Positions 34,901-49,999 are shown, numbered from the stretch's first letter. The stretch is DNA of 64,000 nucleotides from Centrapalus pauciflorus (GCA_020465985.1 JAANYP010000404.1:127484-191483), one strand, 5' to 3'. Notes: generated by a model from the sequence alone, not told the origin. A program made the numbers and translations.

Positions 34901-37322
34901 ACGAAGGAGCTAGCTCCGAAGGCTTTAGAACGACTGCATTCCCTGCAGCTATAGCCCCGATCATAGGTTCCAATGATAGCCCTGCATGTATGTAATGAAT
35001 TTAAACATAAGATAAAAAAAACTTAGGAGGCATAAATTCATATGGCCTTAAGAAGCTATTAGTAAACTTTTATAATCTTTAAAGGGTTAATTATGGAAGA
35101 AAATTAAAGTTTAGGGGGTAGTGAGTACCAATTGGGAAGTTCCAAGATGAGATAACCAGGACAACACCCAAAGGCTCAGGAACCAACTCTGCTCTGCTGG
35201 GGAATGCAGCTAAGGGCAAATTAGCCTGGTAACCATTTTATTCAGGAGTGAAATTACCATTTTACGCTCGAAACACATTTTCTACTGAAGATGCAAATTA
35301 TGAACCTTTAAACATTATGATTTCATATCAAAGGGTTTCTAGTCTAGCGGTATCAGATGTTAAAAAAAAATCCCAAGATTGAGAGCTCGGGTCCCATTGT
35401 GGACAAAAGTGTAGTATATTTAAAAGTATGATCAGAGAGTGTGTTCTGCTGTTTAAAAGTAAATTACTCAAATGGTCCATAACTATATATTAAGTTTCAG
35501 CTTGTGTACACATGAAGAATTGAAGATGATGGTAATGTGCAAATATGCTTAATTGCTTACTGAGAAAACATTTAGCAAAACTCCATTTGCAACTTGGGAT
35601 ATGTAGATGGACCAAAGTTAAAACCGAATAAATAGTTAAGGGTCCAAATTTGTAATTCAGCTATAAAACTATGAAAAAAAAACCAAGAAAGGAGGGTTGG
35701 TTACCTTTTTGGGAGCCATCCATTGCTTCAAGTTAGACAGAACATGATTTATAGACTTCACCACCGTTCCAATCTGCACAAACTTATTTCAATTATTTTG
35801 GATGCTAAAATCACTTTCAAGAAATAGGTTTTGAAGACAACTTTTTGTAAAAACAGGACAAATGTGTTTTAAAATGGCATTTAAAGGTTTAAAAATGTAT
35901 AATAATGTTTTGAAAACATATTATCAATGCTTTGTAGCATCACGAAAGTATAATCCTAGACCCATCCTAATTTAAAGGTATAAAATAAAATAAATAAATA
36001 ACTAAACCAAAAAATTAACATATATGTAGAATTACTAAATTATTCATTTTGGTAAAAAGCCGATTATTGAGATAAATGTTAAATTACCAAACTAATTTTG
36101 TTATAATAATAATATGACTAGTCTTGAATATTATTTTCTATAGCAAAACAGGGACATTTGATACAGAGAAATCAAAGAAAAAAATCACTCGTATACATAC
36201 ACTATTTTGATTACGATAATGATTTGTAAACAAATATTGACATAAAAATTAATTTGTTCTTTTTTCATGTACCTGATTTCCTTCGATTGATAAAATTTTT
36301 TTTGCAATGAAACAGAGAATTTCACTAAATAATTTTTTTTTTCATAATCCATTCCATTAATAATAAAGTTTGTAAATTTAAACAATTTATTCACTTTTAT
36401 CCTCGTACAAAACGTCCCCTAATGTTAATTTTTTTTTTTTAAATCATCATATTTAAAGAGAAACGTGAACAAGGGTAACAATTAACAAAACCAATTATTG
36501 AAATTAACCAAATTTTTATCAATTTAAACAGCTAATTAAAAAACTTATTATTGAGATACTAACTTTAGATAATTAGATTTCTCAAATTATTCTTATTGGT
36601 AATTTAAGCATAATGATAACGAAAGAATAAAATCGTGTGTGGTTTATATGTTTTATTTACATCAGAAAAAACATACAACTAAAAGGAATAGAAATTTGAT
36701 TTATAACATCACTTGTTTCGTTGTTTCCTTTGTCAAAATTGAGAAAAAATGAAAAACATGAAAAGAAGATACACTCTTGGTTCTTCAGCACTGTATCCTT
36801 TTTCGAAAGAAATATTTGAAATAACAACTTAATTTTTATTTTTCCATGAGTTTTATTTTTCACTATTTAATACATTCTTTGTTGTTTACCGATTAAATGT
36901 TATAATCGAAACTAAATCAAAAGTTGGTTCTATTGTTTGAGACAAAATTTACGAGATTACTACGATAGAAAAAAAAAAAAAAAGTTGCTTCTGATTATAA
37001 TCCTTAATGCTAATTAATGATTCAATTCCTTTCGATAACTTTTTCTACAGAAGTTTGAACCTAAAACAGTTCATGATCGTTCGATTAAGAGAAGAAAATC
37101 AAAAAGAAAAAAACCGAAAAGGATTGAAAAAATTACCTCATCTCTATAAGCTTCAACATGATGCTTGCCTAGATCTTGTTTGAGAGCGATGAAAATATGG
37201 TGTTGTCTATCTTGAAGGATATGAAGTAATCCATTGAGTTGCGAAATCCTCCATGAAAATTCCTTCGTTTTCCCTGAATTGAAAGCTTCCCTTAATTCCT
37301 TCAATTCCAAATCAATTTCCAT
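31902..37322 (-). CDS. ALDH3F1: class-3 aldehyde dehydrogenase (ALDH3F1-like), 10 exons, 482 aa
   Basis: Oxidises aldehydes to acids with NAD(P)+. Exons in transcript order: 37137-37322, 35705-35773, 35129-35225, 34775-34981, 34283-34407, 33507-33611, 33247-33422, 32809-32899, 32567-32716, 31902-32144; all junctions are GT-AG and all phases close. Key residues are present: Asn114 in SSWNFPI, FFTGS at 184-188, Glu209 in LELGGK, and the nucleophile Cys247 in CAGQACIG; also EEIFGPLLPV and LPFGGVGGSGFGRYHGKYSF near the C-terminus. The hydrophobic tail YLGVLLIALGL may anchor it to a membrane, as suggested for this class. Length matches the family (about 480). RYPPW and FNDVILQY favour ALDH3F1 over ALDH3H1, from memory. 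No lesion seen; introns hold several insertions. Confidence 0.9.
32216..32526. mobile_element. Mutator-like foldback MITE, family 1 (copy B), in the last ALDH intron
   Basis: Starts GGCTTTATTATGAAAAAAACC and ends CATAATAAACCC, with long inverted arms meeting near GAAAACTGAAAAACC. Flanks GAATACCTA (32207-32215) and GAATTCCTA (32527-32535) are a 9-bp duplication with one change. It sits 40 bases from exon 9. Confidence 0.85.
32985..33130 (+). mobile_element. tRNA-derived SINE-like insertion in ALDH intron
   Basis: A perfect B-box-like GGTTCGAGCCT (33034-33044) lies about 20 bases after CCTTGGTTGAGG. The remainder (TGGTTTGGTCCTCAGGTGTC) is a non-tRNA tail. It is antisense to the gene. Ends and target duplication were not resolved. 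Confidence 0.4.
33690..34245. mobile_element. foldback element filling ALDH intron between exons 5 and 6
   Basis: Outer arms CATAAGCCATTTTTTGTTTC and (reversed) TTAAGGCTCATTTCTATTTC pair. Inner arms carry repeats of ATAGCAACANCTTTT and TTATCATTAATAGC in both orientations. No clear target duplication. It occupies most of this 671-base intron. Confidence 0.5.
35330..35465 (+). mobile_element. weak SINE-like sequence in ALDH intron 2
   Basis: TCTAGTCTAGCGGTATC resembles a tRNA A box and is followed, about 45 bases on, by a degenerate B box (AGCTCGGGTCCC). No tail or duplication found. Confidence 0.3.
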
Positions 37323-37400
37323 TTCGTACGGAAATCGAATTGAAATGAGTGAGTTACTGAGTGTATAGTTAGTTGTTGGTGAAGGAGCATATGGTGATGT

Positions 37401-37410
37401 AATTTATAGA
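37401..37410 (-). promoter_or_regulatory. TATA box of the ALDH gene
   Basis: Read on the - strand this is TCTATAAATT, about 80 bases upstream of the ATG at 37322, a normal plant spacing for a short leader. Confidence 0.5.
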
Positions 37411-37775
37411 AACAAGTTTGAAAATCGACGCATTTTCATTTTCTCATGAATGAATGAATGAATACGTCCCAACCAACCACCAAATTCAAGTGTTTTGGGG
37501 ACTTGGGCGGTTTCGCTATCGTATACCCGTAGCCCCGCTGCTCTAAATATAGGATGGGTCTAATCTAGTAGCTTTTTCCTATCTTTGAACTGTCATTTCA
37601 CGTCGGAGATGATTTGTAGGCAACAAAATTATTTCATACACAGTATTTTTATTATAAAATGTTTATCCTATTCTTAAAAGTAACTTTTGAGTATTTCTAT
37701 GATAAAAAGTTAGTAAAGACAATATAGTCATTTTAAGTGTAATTGTTGTGTATGACAAAATGTTGTGTAGAAATC

Positions 37776-38271
37776 TGATGCAGGCCCAAGCGTCGATGAT
37801 CAGGTCATCCTGTTTCTGGAGGCCCAAGATAGGGTCCGTAATAAAATGGGCTAAACGGAAAAGGACCTAATTTTTGACTCGGGTCTCCGTTTGGGGCGAA
37901 TCAGGTGTCCAGACGACCGTTGGCGGTTTGCCCAACCGTTTGGCCCAAATTCAACCCGGAATGAGAGTTATGAGTTTTTTAATGATTTTTATCGGTTTTT
38001 TGAGTTTTTATTTTGGTTTCCTGTGTCGACCCGTTGGGTTTTTTTGATCCGTTTTTGGTTTCTCATTTCTATTTAAGTTGTGTTGAAGTAATGTATGAAG
38101 AAAGATTATCAATAGAGAAAACTTTTATATTTTCCAAATTTTCGTATTTTAGTCGGTTGTTTGAAGCCTAATTGTTTGGCATTCTACGGAATCAACAAAC
38201 TATTAGTAGGGATTGATCTGGAATTATTTGAATCAACAGATTAATCCATTTTAATTTGTTACGCTGCATCA
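37776..38271. mobile_element. solo LTR (496 bp)
   Basis: Starts TGATGCAGGCCCAAG and ends ACGCTGCATCA (TG...CA with an 8-bp inverted terminus), flanked by a perfect 5-bp duplication AAATC (37771-37775, 38272-38276). A TATA-like CTATTTAAG lies near 38069, suggesting + orientation. No internal domain adjoins it, so it is a recombined solo LTR. Superfamily not determined. Confidence 0.82.
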
Positions 38272-38324
38272 AAATCACTTCCCTTGTATAAATACAAAAA
38301 TAGATTTGGCATTTGATAAATTAT

Positions 38325-38326
<2 letters not shown>

Positions 38327-38372
<46 letters not shown>
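38327..38372. repeat. (TG)n(TA)n microsatellite
   Basis: A TG run followed by TATATATATA abuts the left end of the 3.2-kb inverted-repeat element. Confidence 0.95.
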
Positions 38373-41694
<3,322 letters not shown>

Positions 41695-41710
41695 AATATA
41701 TTAAAATTAA

Positions 41711-42020
41711 GAGTTAATTATGAAAAAAAACCAACATGTTTTTACGTTTTTTTGCGTTTTCGTCCCTCCATTTTATTTTTTTTTCATAAAATAAACCTCA
41801 AGCTAATTTTTTTTTTTGGTTTAGTGAAATTTGGACATTAGGCACCGGTTATAATTTGTGAACCAGTTATTAAAAAACTGAAAAAACGGGTTCTAATGTC
41901 CAAATTTCACTAAACCAAAAGGAAAAAATTAATTTGATGTTTTTTATGGAAAAAAATAACATGGAAGGATGAAAACGCAATAAAACGTAAAAATATATTG
42001 GTTTTTTTCATAATAAACAC
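41711..42020. mobile_element. Mutator-like foldback MITE, family 1 (copy C)
   Basis: Starts GAGTTAATTATGAAAAAAAACC and ends CATAATAAACAC, with inverted arms meeting near AAAAAACTGAAAAAACGG. Perfect 9-bp duplication TAAAATTAA (41702-41710 and 42021-42029). Confidence 0.9.
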
Positions 42021-42170
42021 TAAAATTAAAAGAAAAGCAAAGTCATGGGTTCAAATAGCAGATAAAGAAGAGTTTAAATAGTCATGTGCCTTTGTTAATG
42101 GGTTTTTGAGAACTTTTATAATATTTGACTTTGATTTTTGAAAGCTAAACCTCAAAAGTTTCATTTGGTT

Positions 42171-42825
42171 TAGGGATGGCAATGGGGCGGGGCGGGGCGG
42201 GGCGGGGCGGGGATCTCAGTTTCCATCCCCATCCCCGCTTCATAATCCCCTCCCCCATCCACGGCCCCATCCCCGTCGGGGAATGAGTTTCCATTCCCAT
42301 CCCCGTCCCAATCGGGGATCCCCGTCGGGGAATCGGGTTTGTCAAGTTCTTAAAGATTATTTAAATTTAAACTATAAATATTAATTTAGGAGAAAAATAT
42401 ATGTAAATAAACTTAAAAACAATTAATTCAAACATATTTGAGGTGTTTACATATATAATGTATAATTTATAACAAAATTAAAACAAAAAAATGAACGCAA
42501 AAGATTTATAAAACCAATAAAATGAAAAATAGAAATAGTATTTTAAACTATAGACCAGTCGTATACAATTATATTTAATATATTATATAAAAAGTAATGA
42601 ATAATTTACATTGTAAAGTTAAATATATGTAATAATTTATATTAAAACATAATTTATAACCGGGGTCGGGGATTAAAGTGTCTCCCATCCCCGCCCCATC
42701 CCCATTATTTTAAATCGGGGATTCCCCGTCCCCATCCCCATCCCCGGTCAACTCGGGGATTCCCCGGTCAAATCGGGGTCGAGTTACGGGTTCCCCGTCG
42801 GGGATGGGTTTTTTTGCCAAGCCTA
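42171..42825. mobile_element. hAT-type MITE with G-rich ends
   Basis: Left end TAGGGATGGCAATGGGGCGG, right end TTTTTGCCAAGCCTA (inverse TAGGCTTGGCAA). 8-bp flanks ATTTGGTT (42163-42170) and ATTTCGTT (42826-42833), one mismatch. It contains a (GGGGC)n run at 42185-42213 and many CCCCATCCCCG blocks around an AT-rich middle. No coding capacity. Confidence 0.8.
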
Positions 42826-42833
42826 ATTTCGTT

Positions 42834-43688
42834 TATAAGAGCTTGAGCTTTTGATTCAAAAATGAAAGTTTCCAAAACTTCTTTCACGAGAAGCTACTTG
42901 AAGTAGCTTTCAAAGAAAACTTAAGCTTTTGTTTAACAAAATTACTTTTCTACCCTCGTAATGATAATTATAAACAACAACTTTAAAATTAATTTTAATG
43001 TTTTTTATGTCATTTAATATTGAAACCTACAATTAATTTTACCAAACAAATTTTATAAAAACTAAAATTTTCAGCTCTTTTAAACAATGACAGCTCTCTA
43101 AAGCTCCAACTACTAAAAGTTTTAGCTTACACTTCCAGCTTGAAGCTATATGTAGTTGTATCAAACATACTTATAATCGGTTAAAATGATGATTTGTTTT
43201 CTAGTTTTTCAAATTCATTTTATTCATTTGCTCGTATTGATGGGTATATAAATCTTTTTTTTTCTTTTTTTTTTTTTTGCTTTTTTAATATTTACATTGG
43301 GCTCTTGATGCGCGAAGAAATAAAAGGCAAAAGAAACGTAAAGGAAAAAAATGAAACGAAGAAAGTTTATTTGTGTTTTTTAATAGAAATCTTTATGTTT
43401 TCAAATAGAAGGAAAGATAAAGAAATGCGATTTCTTTATTATTATGTCTTTAGAATTTTATTTTAATTGTTTTCTAGAAAAATAGTTTTATCCAAAAATG
43501 ATAAAAGAATTTATTTCCTTATTTTCTTTCTCTTCTTAAAAATATTTAGATCATTCCAAGTTGGAGCATGAAGCTCTCGACAACATTTCACGACTACACC
43601 ACAATCCCTCACTCCCTCCACGTCATACTTCACGACTCGTCTTGCCGTTATCACGCCATGCCAACCACCATGCTATTTTTGTGTGGTT
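42834..43688. other. AT-rich intergenic DNA
   Basis: Contains imperfect inverted motifs (GAAGCTACTTGAAGTAGCTTTC near 42890; AGCTTGAAGCTATATGTAG near 43138) that may belong to an old MITE. A frame at 43194-43466 is poly-T/A driven and not credible. Confidence 0.4.
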
Positions 43689-43696
43689 AGTACAAG

Positions 43697-44137
43697 CAGT
43701 GACGGATCCAGAAATTTTTGTTATCGGTATCACTTTTCAAAGTAAATTTAATACTTAAATTTTTTATAACACAAATCGGGTCACCAAAATGGATTGACAA
43801 CACAAATTTAACAAATAACAAGATTTTTAGTATTTTTTTAAAGGTTTTGGCTTATTATTTGCTTCTTCTTTCTTCTTCTTTTTTTTTTTTTAATTTCTAT
43901 TGGGTTTTTTTCTTTTAAAATTTTATGATTAAAAATCAGTAATATTTTAATGAATTTGGGCAATAAAAACAACAAATATAAATTATATATGTATATAATA
44001 ATTTTATATATTTTTCGTAGGTGTCGCTCAAAAAAAATCTTAAGTGTCACTTAAATTTTGATACATACGTAACTCAGTATTTTGAAAATTTATCGGTGTC
44101 AAGTGACACCCATTGAATTATATTAGATCCGCCCCTG
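43697..44137. mobile_element. hAT-type MITE (CAGTGACGGATCC ends)
   Basis: Left end CAGTGACGGATCCAG, right end GATCCGCCCCTG; flanks AGTACAAG (43689-43696) and GGTACAAG (44138-44145), an 8-bp duplication with one change. A truncated relative lies at 56195-56407. Confidence 0.8.
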
Positions 44138-44639
44138 GGTACAAGTGGTAATGCATTTTATACATGTCGATAAATGATGGTGCCTATTTCTAGGATGTAG
44201 GTTGTGGACTGTGATGGATATGTGGAGTAATATGATGTTTATATGACAGAAGTGTGAACTGTTGATAATGATGTCTACTTCAGATGACCTTAGAAAACAA
44301 TTTTTATTTTTTAAATTCTTTTTTCCTTAGCTTTGATTTTCCTCCTTAGTCCATCCAGAGTAGAAGAGTGAAAGGCATCCCACCATGGTTCACGATTAGA
44401 GCACACCACCCTTCACACCTCCTAACCCACGCTTTGTAGTCCTCTAATCGTGTTGTGACCACTACAAACTTTTCTATACATTCTAAAACTTTTATAGTTT
44501 TTTTTTCACACTCAAAAATGTAATCTATAGATAATTATATCATCCTAACCGATCAATTTGAACAAAGTCGTAAATTTTGTTGTATAAACGGTGATGCAAG
44601 GTGTCATGTTATATAGAGAAGAGATACAAATTCAATTAG

Positions 44640-45785
44640 AAGCTAAGAGTAGTTAAATGCGAACAAGAATAAATAAATATAGAGATCGTGATGAGACATC
44701 ATTTCATATTCAAAGAGACTACTTCAATGATAACCCTGTATTTGATGACGAATCTTTTAGGCATAGGTTTCGAATGAGAAAAAGATTGTTTTTACATATA
44801 GAAGCATCAATAATTTATTTTACTCAAGAATGGGACAACAAAGGGATAGAATGTTTCTTTCAATTATAGAATTGTATGTCTGCAATATGTCAACTGGCTT
44901 ATGTTACTTCAAGTGACATGTTCGATGAGTACCTTCATATGAGCCAAGATAACTTCATGTGAATGTGCATAAAAATTTTGTGCAAATGCGATTAGAATAT
45001 ACTGATGTTAATATTTACGCTAACCAACCCCCTTCAGCATCCGAAGTTTGTATGCAAAGCATGCCTCTGTACACGGAATGCTGGGAAGTATTGATTGTAC
45101 GCATTGAGAGTAGGAAAATTATCATGTTGAATGGAAAAGGAAATACATGATATGCAATTATCAACACTTGACGATTATGCTAGAAGTTGTAGTCTCACAT
45201 GACCTATGGTTTTGGCATGCATTCTTTGGCTTGGCATGGCTGGCTGTAGTATTGACGTGAACGTCTTCAACAAATTACTAATATTCAACGACGTGCTAAA
45301 TGGAACCTGACACTTTGTTTGTGGTAAATAGAGTACCATACAAGCATGTATATTATCTTACTGATGAGATATATCAGGATATGATTAAATTTGTCTAAAC
45401 ATATTTACATCTGGTAGACGAAAAACAAATAAGATATAATGTTGCTCAAGAATCAGCAAGGAAAGATATGAAACAAGCATTTGGTGTACTGAAGAATTGT
45501 TCGCACATAATTCAACAGCCCATTTGAGCATAGTATACAGATAAAATAAAGGACGTAATGCATGCATATGTCATCTTGCATAACATGATTTTAGAATACG
45601 AATATCATGCTATTTGTGAGTTTAAGGAAAACAAGATTCTCGGGTCCAACGACCATGCACATTTTGACGAAACGATTTTGAAGAAATCTATAGCGTGGAA
45701 GTTCATCACACAGTTCGAGTGGATTTAACCGAACATATATTAAATAAGATTATACTTAAATCAGATGAATGTGATGAAGCATAAT
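44640..45785 (+). pseudogene. PIF/Harbinger transposase (HARBI1/ALP1-like nuclease) pseudogene
   Basis: Recognisable pieces run in family order but in shifting frames: RDYFNDNPVFDDESFRHRFR and MRKRLFLHI (44657-44800), ICQLAYVTSSDMFDEYLHMS (near 44885), a much-shortened middle, DLWFWHAFFGL (near 45200), VNRVPYKHVYYLTDEIY (near 45325), ESARKDMKQAFGVLKNC (near 45450) and MHAYVILHNMI (near 45560). The intact family is about 400 aa of DDE nuclease. Numerous stops and frameshifts and the loss of the segment with the first catalytic Asp show decay. No terminal repeats were found. It ends just before an (AT)n run. Confidence 0.82.
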
Positions 45786-45793
45786 GTTTTATG

Positions 45794-46120
<327 letters not shown>

Positions 46121-46650
46121 TAGGGGTGTGCAAAAAATTCAGAAAACCAAATAACCCGAAAAATCACCCAATCCAAAACCGAATTGGGTTAATTGGTTTG
46201 GCTATTAGGGTTCGGATTTTGGGTTTCGGTTAAAACCGAATAAATAACTCGGATTTTTGGGCGGTTTGGTTTAAACTTTTTTTTATTCGGGTGGGCCCCG
46301 AATACTTGATTAACACAAACGAAAAAAAGTCAATATATCTTTTATATAATTATATGTATCTGTAGCCCATCATAAGAGATTCTTAACCCAACCCACTAGA
46401 AAAACCCCCAAATACTCACCTAGGGTTTATTCACGTCTCGGTGTCTCACGCAGGCCGCAGCTCCTCACTCACAGCCTCGCCATCAGCCCCTCACACAGTC
46501 ACGCTCAGTCGCTCACAAGTCTCAAGACCAATCTCATCTACTCTTCAATCTTCTCCCCTTCTCCTCTTTGCCTTCGTCTACCGAGATGAATCTTTGACTG
46601 GCGACGGGACCAAAACAGCAAAAACCCTCAAACCACCGGGATCATTTGTG
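46121..46650. mobile_element. hAT-type left end followed by a GC-richer island
   Basis: TAGGGGTGTGCAAAAAATTC matches the left end of the hAT MITE at 20681. AACCGAATTGGGTTAATTGG-type repeats follow to about 46310. From 46380 to 46640 the sequence turns CT-rich and GC-richer (ACTCACCTAGGGTTTATTC, CTCACACAGTCACGCTCAG), like a plant 5' leader, and may be captured. The 70-codon frame there (46441-46653) has no recognisable product. No right end found. Confidence 0.45.
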
Positions 46651-47244
46651 TAATTTACTCTTGTTATTATTATTATTTCAATAATGTAAAATAGCTATAA
46701 AAATTCATAACAATAATAAATATGTAACATAAATGCATAATAATGAATATACCAATAAGTAATAAATTCATCTTTTAACCATGTAGACACAAATATGTAA
46801 TAACTATAGTAAATGTTTTTAAATAATGAATTAAAAAAGTATTAAATTATAAAACTTAGACCAAGCCAAAGCTTTACTTACTAAACGTTAGTTTTAGATT
46901 TATCAACAATTAATTGACTTTTAAAAAAAACTTAATGTTATCAGCTCTTTACACCATGACAAACGTAAGTTATACACAATGATTAAAATAATCTTTCAAA
47001 AAGTTTAACCATCAAATTTGATTAAATTAATAAACTAATATCATCTATTGTTTATACAGGTGAGTATATGTGATTAACCTAAACAGTCATATCATGGGTC
47101 CACAATAAAAAAATAAAATAATTATACATTTTAAAAATATACAAATACATTATTTTATTATAAAGAATTATAAAGTTTTTTAAATAGAACAATCGAAGTA
47201 ACCTACAGGTAAAATGCTAAATAAAATTTGTTTTCCACGTATTC
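46651..47244. other. AT-rich intergenic DNA
   Basis: No gene, RNA or element end recognised. Confidence 0.5.
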
Positions 47245-47543
47245 CAGGGTACACTAATGATAGTGATAGTTAACATACTTGCATGTTCAACTATGCATCA
47301 TTTAATTATTTCTTCTCCATATCCCAAAATATATAAATTTCTTATAACAAAACAACATTTATTCAAAATTAAGAGTTTGGTGATTGGTATCGATCAAAGC
47401 AACCATATTATGTTTTTTCTTATGTGTATATGAGTATATCGATATATTTAATTGGAGTTTGTGAAAAAAAAAAACATTTGATGACGTGGAGCTTCTGAAA
47501 GTTGTGTATTTTGTTAGAACATATACTTTTTATTTATTATAAA

Positions 47544-48029
47544 CTAATTTATTAACCGCGTATTACGCGAATATTTTTAATATATATAAAATATAATAAA
47601 TAAGAAGATATATATATATTTAAACAAAAGTATATATAAGGTGATATTATTAACCTATTAATTTTGTATATTTCTAAATATATATGAAGAGTAATTATTT
47701 CTTATATATTTTTAAACTTTATTATATTATATTATAATTAATAAGTTAGTAGATTATTAGATTTTGTTTGATTTGATTTGAATTGAATTTAAAAGTGGAT
47801 TATATTAGATTTGGATAGATTTAATTAATAAGTTAGTAGAGTATTAGATTTTGTTTGATTTGATTTGATTTGAATTTAAAAGTGGATTATATTAGATTTG
47901 GATAGATTTGATTTAAATTTCTTTATTATTTTTAAAATCTATAAATGTCACGTGTCGATTCATGGTGACGACACGTGGCTTCACCAGAAATGAGTATAGT
48001 TACTCTTTTAATAGTATAGATAAAATAGA
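47544..48029 (-). mobile_element. short Helitron (486 bp), reverse orientation
   Basis: On the - strand it begins TCTATTTTATCTATACTATT preceded by A, and ends with hairpin CGCGTAATACGCG, then TTAG followed by T (canonical CTAG with one change). Copy B of the duplication has the uninterrupted site TTATAAATGTG near 56778, so the insertion lies exactly between A and T. Inside is a duplicated 77-bp unit with TTAGATTTGGATAGATTT. No coding frame. Confidence 0.8.
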
Positions 48030-48308
48030 TGTGTTTGGTAAAGTAATACAAACTGTAAGTTATAAATTTAAAACAACATAAATGTACCTGTTAAACAAAA
48101 TTCTGATTTTAAAAATTATTATAATATTCAAGATTTTACTTTTTATCCATAATATGTATGTCTTTTAACTTATATGATTTACTATGATATTTAATTTATA
48201 TACTTGTGGTACGAGATACCATATTGACTTGGCTTTTAGATGGTGTCTTTGTAGATAATGACACCTTAAATTTATTTTTAGTCTTCATCATTTACTTTTA
48301 GCATTTAA

Positions 48309-49285
48309 CTAGTTATTCTATCCATTTAATACATGGGTATATTTATAAGTATTTATTTTTTTAAAATAAATATAATCATAACATATTGCTATAAATTTTA
48401 TAATAATGATAATCATAAAATTATAACTTTTATGAACATAAAAATTATAAAACTTCTATATGATAATCCTTTTATGTTATTATTTTAGTAAAATTATTCT
48501 TCCTATATAGTAATCTTTTTACGTTATTATTTTAGGATATATAATTACTTATAATGATTATTAATTTATAACCGTGAAATTTTCTTTTTTAAATAAATGA
48601 GTTGACAATTGTTTTTAAATAGTCAATAATGAGCATTCAATCAACAGATTATGTTAAAAGACATAATTGATTTAGAATAGATTCATGTATGTTTTTTTTA
48701 AAAAAAATCAAAAAAATTATGAATGTGAATATGTCTTAAACGATATTTTAAATAATTATTGATAAATTTTTTTCTATTATTAGTTGTACTTTGAAATTTT
48801 ATAATATATAAGAATTAATACAACATGTTTAACAAAAACAATTTAAAAGAGATCATTTTGAATTTGATTATGGGTTAAATCAGAAAGTTGTTAAAATCAT
48901 TTGGTTAAATTTCTTTTTTAATGGTACTTTCATGATCGTTAAATTTAGTTAGGTGGTAATTAAATTTAATTATTTACAAATTAATTAAATATAAGATTGG
49001 AATAGATATATATGGAAGCTTTTTAGGCGAGAAAATGAAATTTTCATGAGCTAATAAAATGACACGTACCAAAGGGTCTTTGGCCTAGCGGTAAGAGGGT
49101 TAAGATATAAGTGAGAGGTCACGGATTCGACTCCTGTCGGAGGCAAGTTGAAATTTAGATGGAGAATGTAAGTGTTTTTGTAAAGTAGTAGTTTAGGACT
49201 AGGAATACAATAGTTTGCCGTTAAAAAAATAAAATAAAATGACACGTGGCATAAATTATTTCTTTTATTAGTATATATAGAAAGA
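48309..49285 (-). mobile_element. Helitron-like element, reverse orientation, with nested SINE
   Basis: The + strand left edge ACTAGTTATTC, followed by a short CCAT...ATGG hairpin, is the inverse of a Helitron 3' end (CTAG then T). The right edge, read in reverse, gives TCTTTCTATATATACTAATAAAAG after A, a common plant Helitron 5' end, followed by CCACGTGTCA. The 5' end could be 4 bases shorter. Duplication copy B lacks this whole region. Confidence 0.6.
49068..49232 (+). mobile_element. tRNA-derived SINE (family S1), with 15-bp target duplication
   Basis: A box TGGCCTAGCGG (49081-49091) and B box GGATTCGACTCC (49123-49134) are spaced as in tRNA promoters. The tail GTTTGCCGTTAAAAAAATAA ends the body. 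AATAAAATGACACGT is perfectly repeated at 49053-49067 and 49233-49247. A relative sharing GGAGGCAAGTTGAAATTTA and the CGTTAAAAA tail is at 61368. Confidence 0.9.
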
Positions 49286-49999
49286 TTTATTGATATTTCT
49301 ATAAACGTTATAATTCATTTTCAAACAACCAAAAGATTCAAAAACCAAGTATCCCAAACTCGATGATCCGAATACGATTTATCAATATTCAGTATCATCA
49401 ATAAGTTTTTATATATCTTTTAAAATTCTGTGCAATCCTAACTCTTTTAATTTGTTTGAATATTTATATATTAATAAAGGAAAATCTCATATGGATAATT
49501 CATTCTTTCTATTGGCCTTTTGGGACCATTCCCCCTTTTCCCAACCAAGCATAGGTAGAAGCGTCATCCCTCATCCCTCTAAATTGTTTATTTTTCCCAT
49601 AATTAGAGGTCTAATTTTAGTAATTGATTATTAAGAATCATAAAAAATCTATTTAAAATGCTTTAATATTTATTATTTAACCCACATAATAAAAAAAACA
49701 TTTTATATATTTTTATACTAATAATTAAAAGCATTCTGATCAATGAAGATTTAAGACTAATTTTTTTTTTTGTATAATAAATAGAACTTTAAATAATAAT
49801 AATAATAATAATAACAATAATAACAGCAGCTAAATTAATGTAAAAAATAACAACAATTTCTTTGTATTTCTTAGATAACAATATATAAATTCTTATTTTC
49901 TGATTTTATTTATTTATTTATTATTAGTAAAATAATAGGTATTAATAGAAATAAAGTTTAGAGTAAATTGTATAAATGGTCCCTGTGGTTTTATTTAAT

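Noticed and set aside
42145..42345. Gly/Pro-rich protein on the - strand
   Set aside because: It is the translation of the G-rich hAT MITE terminus.
43194..43466. 90-codon frame
   Set aside because: Driven by poly-T and poly-A tracts; no homology pattern.
49075..49150. Functional tRNA gene
   Set aside because: A and B boxes are present, but no cloverleaf closes; the body has a SINE tail and target duplication.
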